Source: Candidatus Gillettellia adelgis
GTDB taxonomy: Bacteria > Pseudomonadota > Gammaproteobacteria > Enterobacterales > Enterobacteriaceae
Assembly (NCBI GenBank): GCA_020541285.1
Contig: CP047043.1
Span: forward strand, 1 to 64,000
Reading direction: 5' to 3'
DNA: 64,000 bases
Shown: piece after piece, positions 1 through 11,719 of the stretch
Layout: each line of letters starts with the position of its first letter
How positions within the stretch are numbered: the first letter of the stretch is position 1
The notes under the pieces: generated by a model
The model's database searches: none
Seen by the model: the letters and a program-made list of their open reading frames with translations, nothing else
Told to the model about the DNA's origin: nothing
Position numbers and translations under genes: made by a program

Positions 1-32
1 TGAATCTTTGATATTACGATGACGAGGGGAAT

Positions 33-1016
33 ATGAGTATAAAACACACCATGATAAAACTAGACAAAGTTTTAATGAGTATAATATTCGTTTTTTTGTT
101 AATAGGTTGCACGAATAATACGTTGAAATCCGTCCCCATTAGCAGTATAAGTACTGATAGTATCACGACATCTAGTGATATTATTAACTCAACAACTAAC
201 TATGAAAATTATGTTTTTAATAACCGAAGTTATAAGTCTATTCCTAAAAAGAGCTATAGCGGCAACACTTATAGTGTTCAACGAGGAGACACGCTATTTT
301 ATATCGCATGGATCACTGGTAATGGTTATAGAGATTTAGCAAAGATAAATAACATACATGCACCTTATGCACTAAATATTGGCCAAAAAATTCAACTTTA
401 TAAAAATTCTACTAGCAAAAACAACAATACCCTAACAGGGAGGAGGACCTATACTGCGAAACAAGGAATGCCTCGGTTGTTAACCTCTAGGCACCAAATA
501 CAGGCTATTGCAGTGCAATCTCGCTTGAATGACGTACATTGTTATACTACTAATAAAAAACATATATCTTCCTTACTAGATCAGCACATGCGGTCTTCCG
601 TTATCACTCAGGTAGAACACCCATCTGCAACTAATACCTTACCGGTTAAGCATTGGAGATGGCCAACTATAGGTAAGATCATTAATAACTTTTCTTCAGA
701 AGAGGGTGGTAATAAAGGGATCGATATTACCGGCCTTCGCGGACAACCGATTTACGCTACTGCCGACGGTCGCGTAGTATATTCAGGTAATGCTTTACGC
801 GGTTATGGAAATCTAGTGATTATAAAACATAATAACGATTATTTAAGTGCCTATGCTCATAACGATACGATGTTAGTTCGAGAACAACAAGCGGTAAAAG
901 CAGGACAAAAAGTAGCTTGTATGGGTAGCACAGGAACAAGTTCAGTACGGTTACATTTTGAAATTCGTTACAAAGGTAAGTCAGTAAATCCGCTATGTTA
1001 TCTTCCGCAACGGTAA
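33..1016 (+). CDS. nlpD: NlpD, LysM/M23-domain lipoprotein activator of the amidase AmiC
   Basis: Outer-membrane lipoprotein that activates the cell-wall amidase AmiC during daughter-cell separation. The 327-aa product has a lipoprotein signal peptide with a hydrophobic run and lipobox LIGC (about residues 23-26). A LysM domain follows at about 80-123 ([12 protein letters not shown] to IGQKIQL), and a C-terminal M23 domain at about 225-327 ([30 protein letters not shown]). As in E. coli NlpD, the first metal-ligand His of active M23 peptidases is replaced by Asn (NKGID), so it should be a regulator and not an enzyme. It is shorter than E. coli NlpD (379 aa), mainly in the linker. GAGGGGA lies just before the chosen ATG. 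In E. coli rpoS follows nlpD; I see no rpoS here, and a hairpin terminator lies about 320 bp downstream. Confidence 0.95.
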   Translation: MSIKHTMIKLDKVLMSIIFVFLLIGCTNNTLKSVPISSISTDSITTSSDIINSTTNYENYVFNNRSYKSIPKKSYSGNTYSVQRGDTLFYIAWITGNGYRDLAKINNIHAPYALNIGQKIQLYKNSTSKNNNTLTGRRTYTAKQGMPRLLTSRHQIQAIAVQSRLNDVHCYTTNKKHISSLLDQHMRSSVITQVEHPSATNTLPVKHWRWPTIGKIINNFSSEEGGNKGIDITGLRGQPIYATADGRVVYSGNALRGYGNLVIIKHNNDYLSAYAHNDTMLVREQQAVKAGQKVACMGSTGTSSVRLHFEIRYKGKSVNPLCYLPQR

Positions 1017-3542
1017 ATTAAGAAAATAAATACTATCTTTTCTAAAAACAAGATATAAAGTAACCATGATGCAAATATACCACAGCCAATCACTCGCATC
1101 ATGATTTAAATTTTTAAAGTAATAGCATTGCAACTAAATCTTTAATAAAAGAATTTTATAAAAACACGCTCTTATACACTAAGTATTAGTATGCAATTAA
1201 TATCTTCGCTATTATTCAACACATTTTAGATAAACTCTAGCTATATTTAGGTATAATCAATTGTTATTTGACACTTAATATAAGAGAATTATTCTGCTCT
1301 GCATAGGCAAGTTATATAGACGTATTGCATGACACCTGCTATGTACTAGCGGGTACTTTTTAGTGGATGTTAAAATTACCTTTATTATAGCTACTACAAC
1401 TGGATTGTATTGATTTTAAAAAAATAAAAACATTATTTTAATGATTAAAATTCAATATAATACTATATTATAGTTTTTTTGATTTGTTCATCGTAGAGAT
1501 CAGATAGTAAACTTGTGATTATATATAATATTATATCATGAATCTACTGATCTATAATATTTACTCGATTCAATATCTAACTATATATTATATGTAGGTT
1601 TTTATATACACTCAAAATATAAACTCTAGTAGTAGAGTGTCTACTTTATTAATATAAATAAAATACCATGCACTAGTCTGCCTATATAGTTAAAAACTAA
1701 TATAGCGTCTGACATATGTCATAACGTCATAAAGATATTTTTATGTATATAAGTAATCATCCCCTCTATGTTTACTATACTTATCATTAATATACGATGC
1801 TAAAATTAGCATAGATGGTTTTTAGTAAAGTTTTTCTCAAAACTATTTATTACTAAGTAGTGAGTTTTAGGAGCATACGATTTCATTTATTTTTTAGACT
1901 ACGAGTTATGTAGTCTACAAGCGTTTTAGTCGGTTAATTTAGGCGTTCTATTTAGTCAGATATGCTATATTTTGTACAACGACGATAGATATCACAATAG
2001 CAGACTAGAGTGATATCATATATGCGTATTATAAATTAATATCTTATTCTTATGTTTATAACTAACTTAAATCTAATAATTTTAGGTCATTACAACTTGT
2101 AACATAGAATCGAATCCTTGTGTTTTTGTATTTATGTATTTTAGTCTATTTAGATGGGCTCCATGTTTAGTGAATAATATTTTTACTGATTTATCTCGTT
2201 GTATAGTTAGAAATAATGTAGAATTTTATGCTTTAGAAAGATTACGAATTTAATTATTTTTGTTCTTTTATCTAAATGATAACTTTTAATTTATATAAAA
2301 ATATTCTACATATAATATATCTGCATCTTATTAAAGATGCAGATCTTGAGTAATTTTTAATTATTTATTAAGATATATAAATTAATATAACTAACAGCGA
2401 GTATCGCTAACTTAGTTAGTTTTCTGGTATTGTTTCAAGGAAACATATAGTATGTTTGCTAAAAGCATAATATTGATTTTTTGAAATATTTATATATGAT
2501 TTTATTAATTTAACTGTCATTTGAAATGAATTAATTACAATATTAGCTTATAGCTAATCGTTGTTATTGGTATATAGGGCTTTCAGATAACTTCTGATTT
2601 TATTTTATAATTAGTATTCACACTTATCATCCTTCGGTTGACTATGACTAGGCTATATTACCGTGCATATATGGTAATAAGAGTATTATATTCCTCAAAA
2701 AATTTGCTACATAATCGTCAGTATGTAGTGTTTAAAATATTGGATTAAATCACAAGAGCATATTAGCATTGAACTTTTAATTGCTTTTCTTATACAGCTT
2801 TACTGTAAAGTAAAAAAATAAATAAGTTATTATAATAATATTTATGTGTGATAAATAATATTTATTTAAATATTTATAGCTAGAATCATTCGATAAAATA
2901 GGAGTCTTATGGGAGATCTACATCCTGTACTCATTGGTTAAATAATTCCATAATACTTTAAGATTAAAGATAGCTTTTGGATAATTAAATATGTATATAT
3001 TTTAGAGTATTGGATATTGATTATTACTATTTTATAATAAAAGTATACAAATAATAATTAATAAGTATTAGCTATATTTTCTTTTTTTATATATATTCTA
3101 GTAGGTAAAACATCAACTTATTCAAAAATAACAGTAGATGTACTATCGTTCTAATATTTCCGAAAAATTATTTTTATAAATTTATTCCTTTAAATAGAGC
3201 TTTAAGTTTTAAAACTCTATATTGCAAATGCAAGAGATATTTTAATAAATGTATGCCTTGTGAAGCGTTTTTAATAAAATTATTTTATTAAGTTTATTAA
3301 TCTGTTGGAAACTTGAATAAGACTATAGAAAAATTTCTTTTAATCACATAAACTATAAATTTGTGCGCTATAAATATAGCTATTATAGAAATATAGAAGG
3401 TACTGTTTTATTAGATGACAGAATAAATAATCACGTTACCATAACTGTTATTTTCATCTGAATAAATCATGTACTGTGTTTATTAAAACATTTGATTTTA
3501 GAATATGTTTTAATTTATATTTTTATAATCACTGCATCTATT
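1017..3542. other. Long AT-rich spacer after nlpD
   Basis: No reading frame that looks real. I looked for an rpoS relic, expected after nlpD in enterobacteria, and found none. Apart from the terminator at 1334-1361, the only structure noted is a 7-bp hairpin at 1896-1916. Confidence 0.6.
1334..1361 (+). terminator. Putative rho-independent terminator downstream of nlpD
   Basis: An 8-bp stem (ACCTGCTA with TAGCGGGT, one G-T pair) and 5-nt loop, followed after two bases by TTTTT. It lies on the nlpD strand about 320 bp after the stop codon. Confidence 0.55.
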
Positions 3543-3898
3543 TTAGATAGTTAAAACTTTATGTCACTACTTCAATGCCACGAAAGAGAAAATAGAATAA
3601 CCATATAATTATTTATTTGGTATTTAGAAGTTATATCCGATTTGATCGTTTAATCCTTAACCTCATAAGGCTAAAGTACACCACCGCATCAGCTTGTAAA
3701 AAAGTAAAGTTAGGTGAGTTGAGAAATATAGAAAGCTTTAATAATCATCTGAGTAAAATACCAATAACAACATTCATTGATTATTTAATTAGTTATTACT
3801 GTTGCTTGCGTAAATCATTATGGATAAGACTCATACTCACTGAATCTTATCCTATATTCAAGATATAACACAGCATCGTTGAACTGTGTTTCCTATAG
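3543..3898 (+). repeat. Left arm of a perfect 356-bp inverted repeat
   Basis: Read base by base, this segment is identical to the reverse complement of 5495-5850, and identity ends abruptly at both edges. It holds two hairpins near its inner end: GGATAAGA pairing with TCTTATCC (3822-3852), and AACACAG pairing with CTGTGTT (3867-3890). An 83-codon TTG-started frame exists, but its product resembles nothing I know and I do not call it a gene. No terminal inverted repeats, target duplication or transposase-like frame are seen, so it does not look like a standard insertion sequence. Confidence 0.9.
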
Positions 3899-5494
3899 TT
3901 ACAAAAACTTTTTACTCTATTTTATGATAGAGGATATAACGTAGTGACTATATTTCATAACCCATAAAAAATTTGATAACACATCAGCAAAAACTTTATC
4001 TTATTTGACAATTAATGTATATCTAGTTTAAGTACAACAGCATGTGCTGATACGTTGTGTAAAACTCGCCTAGGCGATAAAATATAGAAATACGGTGTGT
4101 CAGCTAAAAGCATACTGGGTATACTTAGTCTATAAGATCTAACTAATATAATAAGTTACTATGGTTAATAGATTGAACAGGAAAACATTGCTATGTATTG
4201 TATTATTGAGGCTACTTTGATGTTGTATAGACTTATAGCATTCTTTAATGCAATCGAGTTTTTATTATAGACAATACTTTACAAAGTAAGTGCTAATAAA
4301 AAATTAAATTTTATTTTTGTTGCCTACAGTGAGAAACGTGTATCTCATAAAAGATAACAATTGTAACGATACAATACTATATTTTGATGAGCAACGCTTC
4401 TGAAGAAAACAGCAATTTTTATAAAATATAGAATATCGATGTGATGAAATGCCGAATAAAATAAATTTTTGCTGCTAAAAATTAATAAGGTATGGTTTTA
4501 AGTTTATTGATATTCATGAATGCAGTCGTGGTAATAACAACAGCAAAATATGATGTTGATTCTAAAATATTTTAATAAATATATAAGTAGGATATTTAAA
4601 ATGTTTAATTATACATGTTTATTTTTTTGCAAACGTTGTATATATTTATTAGAAAATAGTTCTTTTAGGTTACTAAGATTACTCTTTGTAGTTAAAAGGT
4701 TAGCTTGACTGTAACATTTTTCTTTATGTGTTGCGATAAAATTATTTATTATTAAACGTATATTAAAATAATTATCTAAAACTCTAGTGATGCTATGCTC
4801 ATTTAGTACTATCTATCTTTATGATTATTGTTTCTTTGAACATTAAGCCCTAAGTGAGAAACCTTTATACTGATAGAGCAAAATGCTGTTAGTCTTCTTA
4901 ATCGATAAAAACTATTATGCAAGTAAAATATAATCTATTGTCGTAAATAATATATTGATACAATAATATAATACCCTTGATATGGGTTTGATCTACTAAC
5001 TTTAGCAATCAAATAGTGTTTTAATGCTTATTGTATCTTTATGTTAAATTTAATATTTCTCATTGTAGATAGAAAATAATAGTTTTATTTAACTAACTAA
5101 TACTAAGTATATTCTTCCGTTTATCTTTGATAAAAACTTTATAAAAGTATTATATTGCTAATACGATATAGTATTAATTATCACTGATATTGATCATGTT
5201 ACAAAAGTTTTTATTCAACTATTAATTAGCAAAATAATTAAAAAATCTTTGGTAGTTATTATGCACATATAATATTATATACAAAGATTAAAATAGTAAC
5301 TATGCTAACCTTCTATTCGCTCTTAATTATTATTCTTGTAGTCATGAGAATTCGTAAGCGACAGTATAATCGCTGAATCAAGATTGTTTATAAGATGAAT
5401 GCTCACGAAACTTTGATAAAGTTGTTATATTATATTTTATAAATCAAATTTATATGCACAATATATTATGATAGAGTAGATAGTTTGCTTTTAG
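3899..5494. other. 1.6-kb segment between the inverted-repeat arms
   Basis: AT-rich sequence with no recognisable gene or relic. Recombination between the flanking arms would invert this segment. Confidence 0.6.
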
Positions 5495-5850
5495 CTATAG
5501 GAAACACAGTTCAACGATGCTGTGTTATATCTTGAATATAGGATAAGATTCAGTGAGTATGAGTCTTATCCATAATGATTTACGCAAGCAACAGTAATAA
5601 CTAATTAAATAATCAATGAATGTTGTTATTGGTATTTTACTCAGATGATTATTAAAGCTTTCTATATTTCTCAACTCACCTAACTTTACTTTTTTACAAG
5701 CTGATGCGGTGGTGTACTTTAGCCTTATGAGGTTAAGGATTAAACGATCAAATCGGATATAACTTCTAAATACCAAATAAATAATTATATGGTTATTCTA
5801 TTTTCTCTTTCGTGGCATTGAAGTAGTGACATAAAGTTTTAACTATCTAA
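5495..5850 (-). repeat. Right arm of the perfect 356-bp inverted repeat
   Basis: Exact reverse complement of 3543-3898 over its full 356 bp, about 850 bp upstream of mnmG. In DNA that is otherwise decaying freely, perfect identity implies a very recent duplication, gene conversion between the arms, or an assembly artefact. Confidence 0.9.
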
Positions 5851-6365
5851 GGTAAGCATAATGCTTTTATCATAAATAAAAGAAGCGGACAAGTATTACG
5901 TGTGTTAAATAATTATAAACACATATATTAAATAATTTACGTTATACATAGACAATAATTCAGCGGAATATTAGGATCGAATGGTATTCGCATTGTAAGT
6001 GGAGATAGATAAATGAATGTATATGTAATTGACAGTATGATAGCATAGATTTCGATAGAGTATGTTATTTACGTTTCTGTTAATAGAGGGGACTTACTTA
6101 TAATACAAATGCATAAAGTGCTTAATCATGATTAAAATTTTTTGGCAATGTATTTAACATCTTTACTATAGAATTATAAAAGTCAACAGAAAGCATATTT
6201 TTACTTAAAGTTAATTGTTTTACAATGCAACCAAATACTCAAAAACTAAGGATAGTGCATTAATTTAATGTAAATTTAGATAAAGGTTACACCTAAAAAT
6301 TCACAATAAGAGTGAGTTGAACGAAAAATACACTACAGCTTTGTTCAATAAAAATGTGTAAATTA
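5851..6365. other. Spacer between the right repeat arm and the oriC-like region
   Basis: About 500 bp of AT-rich sequence with no recognisable gene. It may form part of the origin flank, but no strong DnaA box was seen in it. Confidence 0.5.
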
Positions 6366-6600
6366 TATGGATAAATGTTTATAGTCAAAAAAAGCAACCT
6401 TGACGTTAATAAAAATAATGCTTGTTTTGGTAAACTACAAAAAATATTTTTAAATCACAGCTTACTGGTATCGTAATCGTTAATTATCCACAGTTAGTGA
6501 TTATTACTAATCCATTGATATAAAAAAAGAATAAGCACTTACCCACTAAAAATCATTGTCCTAATAAAAATATATAGTAATAATAATATTAAAAAAGATC
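6366..6600. other. oriC: Candidate replication origin (oriC-like) upstream of mnmG
   Basis: In many gammaproteobacteria oriC lies directly upstream of mnmG (gidA), as here. A perfect DnaA box TTATCCACA occurs at 6485-6493, in the orientation expected for E. coli box R1 relative to gidA. A one-mismatch box in the opposite orientation, TATGGATAA, lies at 6366-6374. Towards mnmG is an AT-rich stretch ending in TTAAAAAAGATC (6589-6600), which resembles the reverse complement of the E. coli 13-mer unwinding elements and sits on the correct side. Only one GATC (6597-6600) occurs between 6001 and 6700, unlike the GATC-rich E. coli oriC. Position and one perfect box are what I see; origin function is inferred. 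Confidence 0.5.
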
Positions 6601-6701
6601 TGTATTTAAATTCTAATTAATATTACTTGGTTAATGTTGGAAACTTAAGTAGAATTTTACCTGCATGTGTAATCTTTCTTGATGTACTGAGGTAGTATTT
6701 T

Positions 6702-8579
6702 ATGTTTAATTTTGAGAAATTTGACGTTATCATTATTGGTGGTGGTCATGCCGGCGCTGAAGCTGCTTCGGCTTCGGCGCGCATAGGACGTCAAACTCTA
6801 TTGTTAACACAAAATATTGATACACTAGGTCAAATGTCTTGTAACCCAGCAATTGGTGGTATTGGTAAAGGGCATTTAGTAAAGGAGATTGATGCACTTG
6901 GTGGTTTGATGGCTACTGCAATCGATCATTCTGGTATTCAGTTTAGGATACTCAACGAAAGTAAAGGTCCTTCAGTGCGCGCAACTCGCGCTCAAGCCGA
7001 TCGCAGACTCTATTGTCGAGCGATACGCATTGCCTTAGAGAATCAGCCTAACTTAACGATTCTTCAACAATCTGTCGACGATTTTGTTGTAAAAAATGAT
7101 TATATTACTGGCGTAGTCACACAAATGGGGTTAAAATTCTATGCTAAAGCAATAGTGTTAACCGTAGGTACTTTTCTTAATGGTAAAATTCATATTGGCT
7201 TAAATAATTATAAAGGGGGCCGTGCCAATGATCCTCCAGCAATCTCGTTGTCAAAACGTCTGCGAGAAATGCCGTTGCGCGTTAATCGCTTAAAGACTGG
7301 TACACCACCACGAATTGATGCGAGAACTATTAATTTTAGTATTTTACGAGAACAATCAGGTGATATGCCAATGCCGGTATTTTCTTTTATGGGTAATGCG
7401 AATCAACATCCAGAGCAGAGGGTCTGTTATATCACTCATACTAATGAAAAAACTCATGAGGTAATCCGAAAGAATCTAGATCGTAGTCCGATATACACCG
7501 GGATAATACAAGGAGTTGGTCCGCGGTATTGTCCATCGATTGAAGATAAAGTAATGCGGTTCTCTGATCGTCCTGCACACCAGATTTTTCTGGAACCGGA
7601 AGGTTTAACAAGTAATGAGATTTATCCAAACGGTATCTCTACCAGTCTTCCATTTGAAGTGCAAATACAGATTATTCGTTCGATAGAAGGTATGCAGAAT
7701 GCTTGCATTGTTCGCCCTGGTTATGCTATTGAGTACGATTTCTTTGATCCCCGTGATCTAAAGCCAACATTAGAGAGTAAATTAATTCATGGGCTTTTTT
7801 TTGCAGGACAAATTAATGGCACTACTGGTTACGAAGAAGCAGCTGCTCAAGGGGTGTTGGCGGGTCTTAACGCTGCTCGTTATGCTAATCAAGAAGAAGG
7901 TTGGTCGCCAAGTCGCAACCAATCCTATCTTGGTGTGCTGGTAGACGATCTTAGTGCTCTTGGCACTAAAGAACCATATCGCATGTTTACATCGCGTGCT
8001 GAATATCGCCTTCTGTTGCGTGAAGATAACGCTGATTTGCGTTTAACTGAGATAGGTCGAAAACTTGGTTTAGTGGATGATATGCGTTGGACGCGATATT
8101 CTGAGAAACTAGAGCGTATTGATCAAGAACGTCAGCGTCTACGTAATACATGGATACATCCACATTCTGAGGATGTGGATCACATTAATATGCTATTAAA
8201 AAAACCTTTAGTGCGCTCAATCCACGGTGAAGAACTATTGCGTCGTCCTGAAATAGATTATTCGTTACTCACTAAAGTTGTTACTTTTTCACCAGCACTA
8301 AAAGATGCTCAAGCTGCTGAGCAAGTTGAGATTCAGATTAAATATCAAGGCTACATTGTGCGTCAGATGGCAGAGATTAAAAAACAACAGCGCTATGCAA
8401 ATACCATGTTACCCTTAGATCTCGATTATCACGAAGTATCTAGTCTGTCTAGCGAAGTGATCACAAAGTTAAATCATCATAAACCTTACTCTATTAGTCA
8501 AGCTTCACGTATATCTGGGATCACCCCCGCTGCAATCTCTATTTTATTAATTTGGTTAAAAAAACAAGGGTATCTATAA
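6702..8579 (+). CDS. mnmG: MnmG (GidA), tRNA uridine 5-carboxymethylaminomethyl modification enzyme
   Basis: FAD-dependent partner of MnmE that builds the 5-carboxymethylaminomethyl group on wobble U34 of certain tRNAs. The 625-aa product is full length (E. coli 629). The FAD-binding GGGHAG motif is at residues 13-18, followed by [18 protein letters not shown]; later conserved blocks are [28 protein letters not shown] and [13 protein letters not shown]. The ATG has a GAGG about 10 nt upstream. It lies next to an oriC-like region and is followed by the relic of rsmG, its usual neighbour. The atp operon, which follows rsmG in E. coli, does not follow here. Confidence 0.97.
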   Translation: MFNFEKFDVIIIGGGHAGAEAASASARIGRQTLLLTQNIDTLGQMSCNPAIGGIGKGHLVKEIDALGGLMATAIDHSGIQFRILNESKGPSVRATRAQADRRLYCRAIRIALENQPNLTILQQSVDDFVVKNDYITGVVTQMGLKFYAKAIVLTVGTFLNGKIHIGLNNYKGGRANDPPAISLSKRLREMPLRVNRLKTGTPPRIDARTINFSILREQSGDMPMPVFSFMGNANQHPEQRVCYITHTNEKTHEVIRKNLDRSPIYTGIIQGVGPRYCPSIEDKVMRFSDRPAHQIFLEPEGLTSNEIYPNGISTSLPFEVQIQIIRSIEGMQNACIVRPGYAIEYDFFDPRDLKPTLESKLIHGLFFAGQINGTTGYEEAAAQGVLAGLNAARYANQEEGWSPSRNQSYLGVLVDDLSALGTKEPYRMFTSRAEYRLLLREDNADLRLTEIGRKLGLVDDMRWTRYSEKLERIDQERQRLRNTWIHPHSEDVDHINMLLKKPLVRSIHGEELLRRPEIDYSLLTKVVTFSPALKDAQAAEQVEIQIKYQGYIVRQMAEIKKQQRYANTMLPLDLDYHEVSSLSSEVITKLNHHKPYSISQASRISGITPAAISILLIWLKKQGYL

Positions 8580-8711
8580 TGTAATTTAATAAATTTATAA
8601 TTTAAGAATAGTCTGTTCATTAAATAAATCAGTGAGCATATATTTTTAATATCTTGTGTAGATTTGACTGTACTTTTTAGTGTTTGTAAGATATTAATAT
8701 TATGCAGGGAT

Positions 8712-9265
8712 ATTAAAACTTGTCGCTTTCACTGATCTGGTTAAAAGTATTAAACCAACTCAGTAGCCATGTTAAGTAGTGTATAACCATAATAAAACAA
8801 TAAAAACCAGCATAAAATTTTACTACAGAGCGCACGATGTATAGAAAATTCTGGTGGTGCTATTTTTTAACAAGATTATACACACTGTGTATTTAAAGAG
8901 TTTTTTATTTATTAATTTTAGGGGTAATAGACCACTGTTGTTCTACGCGTGCTTGTAAACTGAGATTAATATTGTATGCTAGAGAGCAATATAAAATGTT
9001 AGTTTTTCTTAGAGATCAAGTATAGTGTAACTCAGGGCTGTAAAGTATTCAGGTGATTCAGGAGGCGTATTGAGAATACCGTAGCTCTGTCAATATTTTT
9101 TAGTATAATAAGTAATGTGGTATTTTTTGCAAAATATATCTCTCGCAGTGTATATTACTTGTTGTTGAAAAAATATAAATGGTATGTACTAGACATAAAT
9201 ATTGAGATACATTATTAGATTTAGTTAATAAATATTATCAATATATTTTATATAATGACGTTAAA
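8712..9265 (+). pseudogene. rsmG: Eroded rsmG (gidB) 16S rRNA G527 methyltransferase relic
   Basis: Translation across frames gives segments collinear with E. coli RsmG. KILVVLFF near 8850 corresponds to LDSIVVAPYL. Near 8930-9025, RLILYAREQYKMLVFLRDQV corresponds to the region ending RVRFLRQV. Stops and frameshifts interrupt it throughout. The space between mnmG and the hairpin terminator at 9268 (about 690 bp) matches an rsmG gene of about 620 bp, and the gene order mnmG-rsmG is the standard one. Boundaries are approximate. Confidence 0.65.
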
Positions 9266-9267
9266 AC

Positions 9268-9290
9268 TGTCACTAATAGTGACATTTTTT
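9268..9290 (+). terminator. Rho-independent terminator after the mnmG-rsmG unit
   Basis: TGTCAC stem, TAATA loop, GTGACA, then TTTTTT, on the mnmG strand. It is placed where rsmG would have ended, so it probably still terminates mnmG transcripts that run through the dead rsmG. Confidence 0.75.
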
Positions 9291-9857
9291 ATTGATTATT
9301 AAGAAAGATTAAATATTGATAACTTATGCATAATGAATACTATTTATGAGTGAATGGTTAAATAATTGTAAGAGAATTATGCATTTATCGCAACGTTTCC
9401 AATCATCCTACTTATGTGTTTTTTATGTTCAAGTTTCATGATTTATAGCGATAATTTTAATGTATTATAATAGCAACACAAGTCTGATGGACACACTATA
9501 TAAAATATAGGTATATAACATATTTAAACAAACTATATACTTTAAAATTTAATGAATTTATACCTAATATACTAAATAATTTTAAGTAGTAGATACATTT
9601 CAAATATAATGTTCTATTGTATCTCTACACTAAAGTTTTATTTTCATCACATTAGATAAAATATTAATAGTTTTGATTAAACAACGCATACGGTGTTAAT
9701 TTTTATAGTGTCAGAACCTCGTAAATGTCATTTCTTCTTTAGAAGATGTTAGCAGGATGGCCTCTATAATAACTGAAATATATGATTTTTTTTAAAATAT
9801 TAGTTAGTAATAAATTTAATTATTACTGATAGTTGTATGTTCATAATAGGTACAAAT

Positions 9858-10117
9858 ATTAAGGAAATTAATATCTTGATGTTTTATAGTTGCGACTTTC
9901 TGTGAATTATTATATAAGACGAACAGGTTGATGAATAAAATGTTAATTATATATAAAGATTAATTATCTGTCGGTTATATGAGATATATATACCGATAAT
10001 TTTTTTAGTTAATCATTTGTTATTTTTTACTTATTCCTGCTGAACGCTCAAAATATTTTAGAAATTAATTCTAGTAATATTAGGCCACATTGTTTAATGT
10101 TAATCTGCGTAAAGAGA
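9858..10117 (-). pseudogene. trpS: Eroded trpS (tryptophanyl-tRNA synthetase) relic
   Basis: Minus-strand translation gives LRRLTLNNVA at 10114-10083, matching LRKATLDTLA of E. coli TrpS. Next SKIF matches STIF in the segment leading to QSHVPE. At 9935-9858, INLFVLYNNSQK matches TNLVPVGEDQK, followed by HQDINFLN against SRDIAQRFN. Stops and frame changes interrupt the sequence, and about 90 bp between the two blocks is missing. The location after rpe and gph is the E. coli order rpe-gph-trpS. The relic probably extends left towards 9300 but I could not follow it. TrpS is essential, so a functional enzyme must come from elsewhere. Confidence 0.65.
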
Positions 10118-10244
10118 TAAAACTGCATAATAATTAAAATATTAATAAATTCTTTTGTTATTGTGTGGCATTAAATATAAAATAATATAGTAAATATTAA
10201 AATTGTTATTAAATGAGTGTATTACTCAAGGAGATTGCAGATAA

Positions 10245-10612
10245 AATAAATATTAATAATGCATTATTAATGATATGCTGAGGTGGCATATCATCATAAC
10301 CGTTGCACATAAAATTGTATAATTTTAGGTTTAATGAGTGTCGTAGGAAGCATGCATTCAATCGATTGTAGTGGTCATGTTCTTGCGATCTAGATAAAAT
10401 AATTAGTATTAATTAATAGCTATATTCACTTACTTTGAAGATGCTGCGATAAATATGTATTAAGTTTACGCAGTCCGTGTTGTATAAGTAAGTAGATGCC
10501 ACTCCTACAAGCACGATAGATATGTAGCTATTTTAATTAAACTAACTTAATAGTGGTTGCTAAGTTTGTGCGATTTACCGATATACCATTCAAGCTAAAA
10601 TATCCAAAAAGA
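10245..10612 (-). pseudogene. gph: Eroded gph (phosphoglycolate phosphatase) relic
   Basis: Immediately downstream of rpe on the same strand. Minus-strand translation gives FSLNGISVN at the start, matching FDLDGTLVD: the HAD-family nucleophile motif, with its first two Asp now Ser and Asn. NLATTIK follows, against GLAAAVD. Near the end, PPQHIINNALLIF matches QPDVIYQSINDLL. It is about 370 bp against a normal 750 bp, so internal sequence is deleted, and stops are present. Confidence 0.6.
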
Positions 10613-10622
10613 TCACTAGACG

Positions 10623-11300
10623 TTAGTTGCACACTACCGTCTCTAGTGCTTTGCGCATATCATTGAGTACTGATTGATAATCTAATGTATTAAAAATAGC
10701 TGATCCAGCAACAAATATATCGGCACCTGCAACAGCAATTTCAGTAATATTATCTATTCTGACTCCGCCATCAATTTCTAAACGAATATCCCAATTGCCT
10801 TGATCAATGCGCTTCCGTACTTGTTGTAACTTATTTAACGTGCTGTGAATAAAAGATTGCCCACCGAATCCAGGATTTACTGACATTATTAGGATTATAT
10901 CGAGCTTATCCATTATATAATTAAGATGACTGAGTGGGGTTGCTGGGTTAAACGCTAATCCAGATTTACATCCATGCTCTTTGATTAATTGAAGAGTGCG
11001 ATCGATGTGTTCGGAGGCTTCAGGATGGAATGTAATATAGGTTGCACCAGCTTTAGCAAACTCTGGGATAATACGGTCTACTGGTTTTACCATTAAGTGT
11101 ACATCGATTGGTGCGATTATGCCATAATTACGTAATGCTTCACATACCATAGGGCCTATAGTTAAATTAGGGACATAGTGGTTGTCCATAACGTCAAAGT
11201 GCACGATATCACCGCCTGCTTCTAGCACATTAGTGATGTCTTTACCGAGTTGGGCGAAATCTGCAGATAAAAGAGATGGAGCAATTAAAAATTTTTTCAT
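10623..11300 (-). CDS. rpe: Ribulose-phosphate 3-epimerase
   Basis: Interconverts ribulose 5-phosphate and xylulose 5-phosphate in the pentose phosphate pathway. The product is 225 aa, the same as E. coli. Conserved blocks are [14 protein letters not shown] at the N-terminus, [17 protein letters not shown] (metal site), [19 protein letters not shown] and the C-terminal EIDGGV phosphate-binding region. An AAAGGC precedes the ATG closely. It is a survivor of the old aroK-aroB-damX-dam-rpe-gph-trpS operon, with relics of dam upstream and gph and trpS downstream. Having lost its upstream partners over 2.3 kb, it presumably has its own promoter. Confidence 0.97.
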   Translation of the reverse strand: MKKFLIAPSLLSADFAQLGKDITNVLEAGGDIVHFDVMDNHYVPNLTIGPMVCEALRNYGIIAPIDVHLMVKPVDRIIPEFAKAGATYITFHPEASEHIDRTLQLIKEHGCKSGLAFNPATPLSHLNYIMDKLDIILIMSVNPGFGGQSFIHSTLNKLQQVRKRIDQGNWDIRLEIDGGVRIDNITEIAVAGADIFVAGSAIFNTLDYQSVLNDMRKALETVVCN

Positions 11301-11719
11301 GTGCCTTTCGATGTTTTAGAATACATGTTTATATAACTGATATATGGCTGAGTATTTTGCGATTTCGTAAGAAATTTTGAACGTGTTTACCTTACTATTC
11401 ACAAGGTATTACAGTTGATAGTACATTGAGACTTTATAAAAAACAATAAAGTATACTAATATCAGTGTTGAGTAATTTTCTCTTGATTATGAGAGATTTA
11501 TACCAGTACTTACTGGCCTGCTGTATAAAAGTTAACATGCCTGCAGTACTGAATCCTATAAATACATAATACTATATTAATCAACATAATAATCAGTAAA
11601 TCGTACTCTTATTCACAAGAGTATAAGAGGTAGACGTGAGACATGATTATATATAGTAGTAAAATAATATCGATCATTAAAAGTAATGTTAGTAGATTTT
11701 TGGTAAACAATTATCATCT

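Noticed and set aside
1017-3542. rpoS relic after nlpD
   Set aside because: Searched for the conserved sigma-factor core (TYATWWIRQ and neighbours) in plus-strand frames and found nothing.
3617-3868. 83-codon open frame in each arm of the inverted repeat
   Set aside because: Starts with TTG, has no ribosome binding site and no recognisable motif, and its AT-driven composition resembles the non-coding spacers. The identity of the two copies is explained by the DNA repeat itself.
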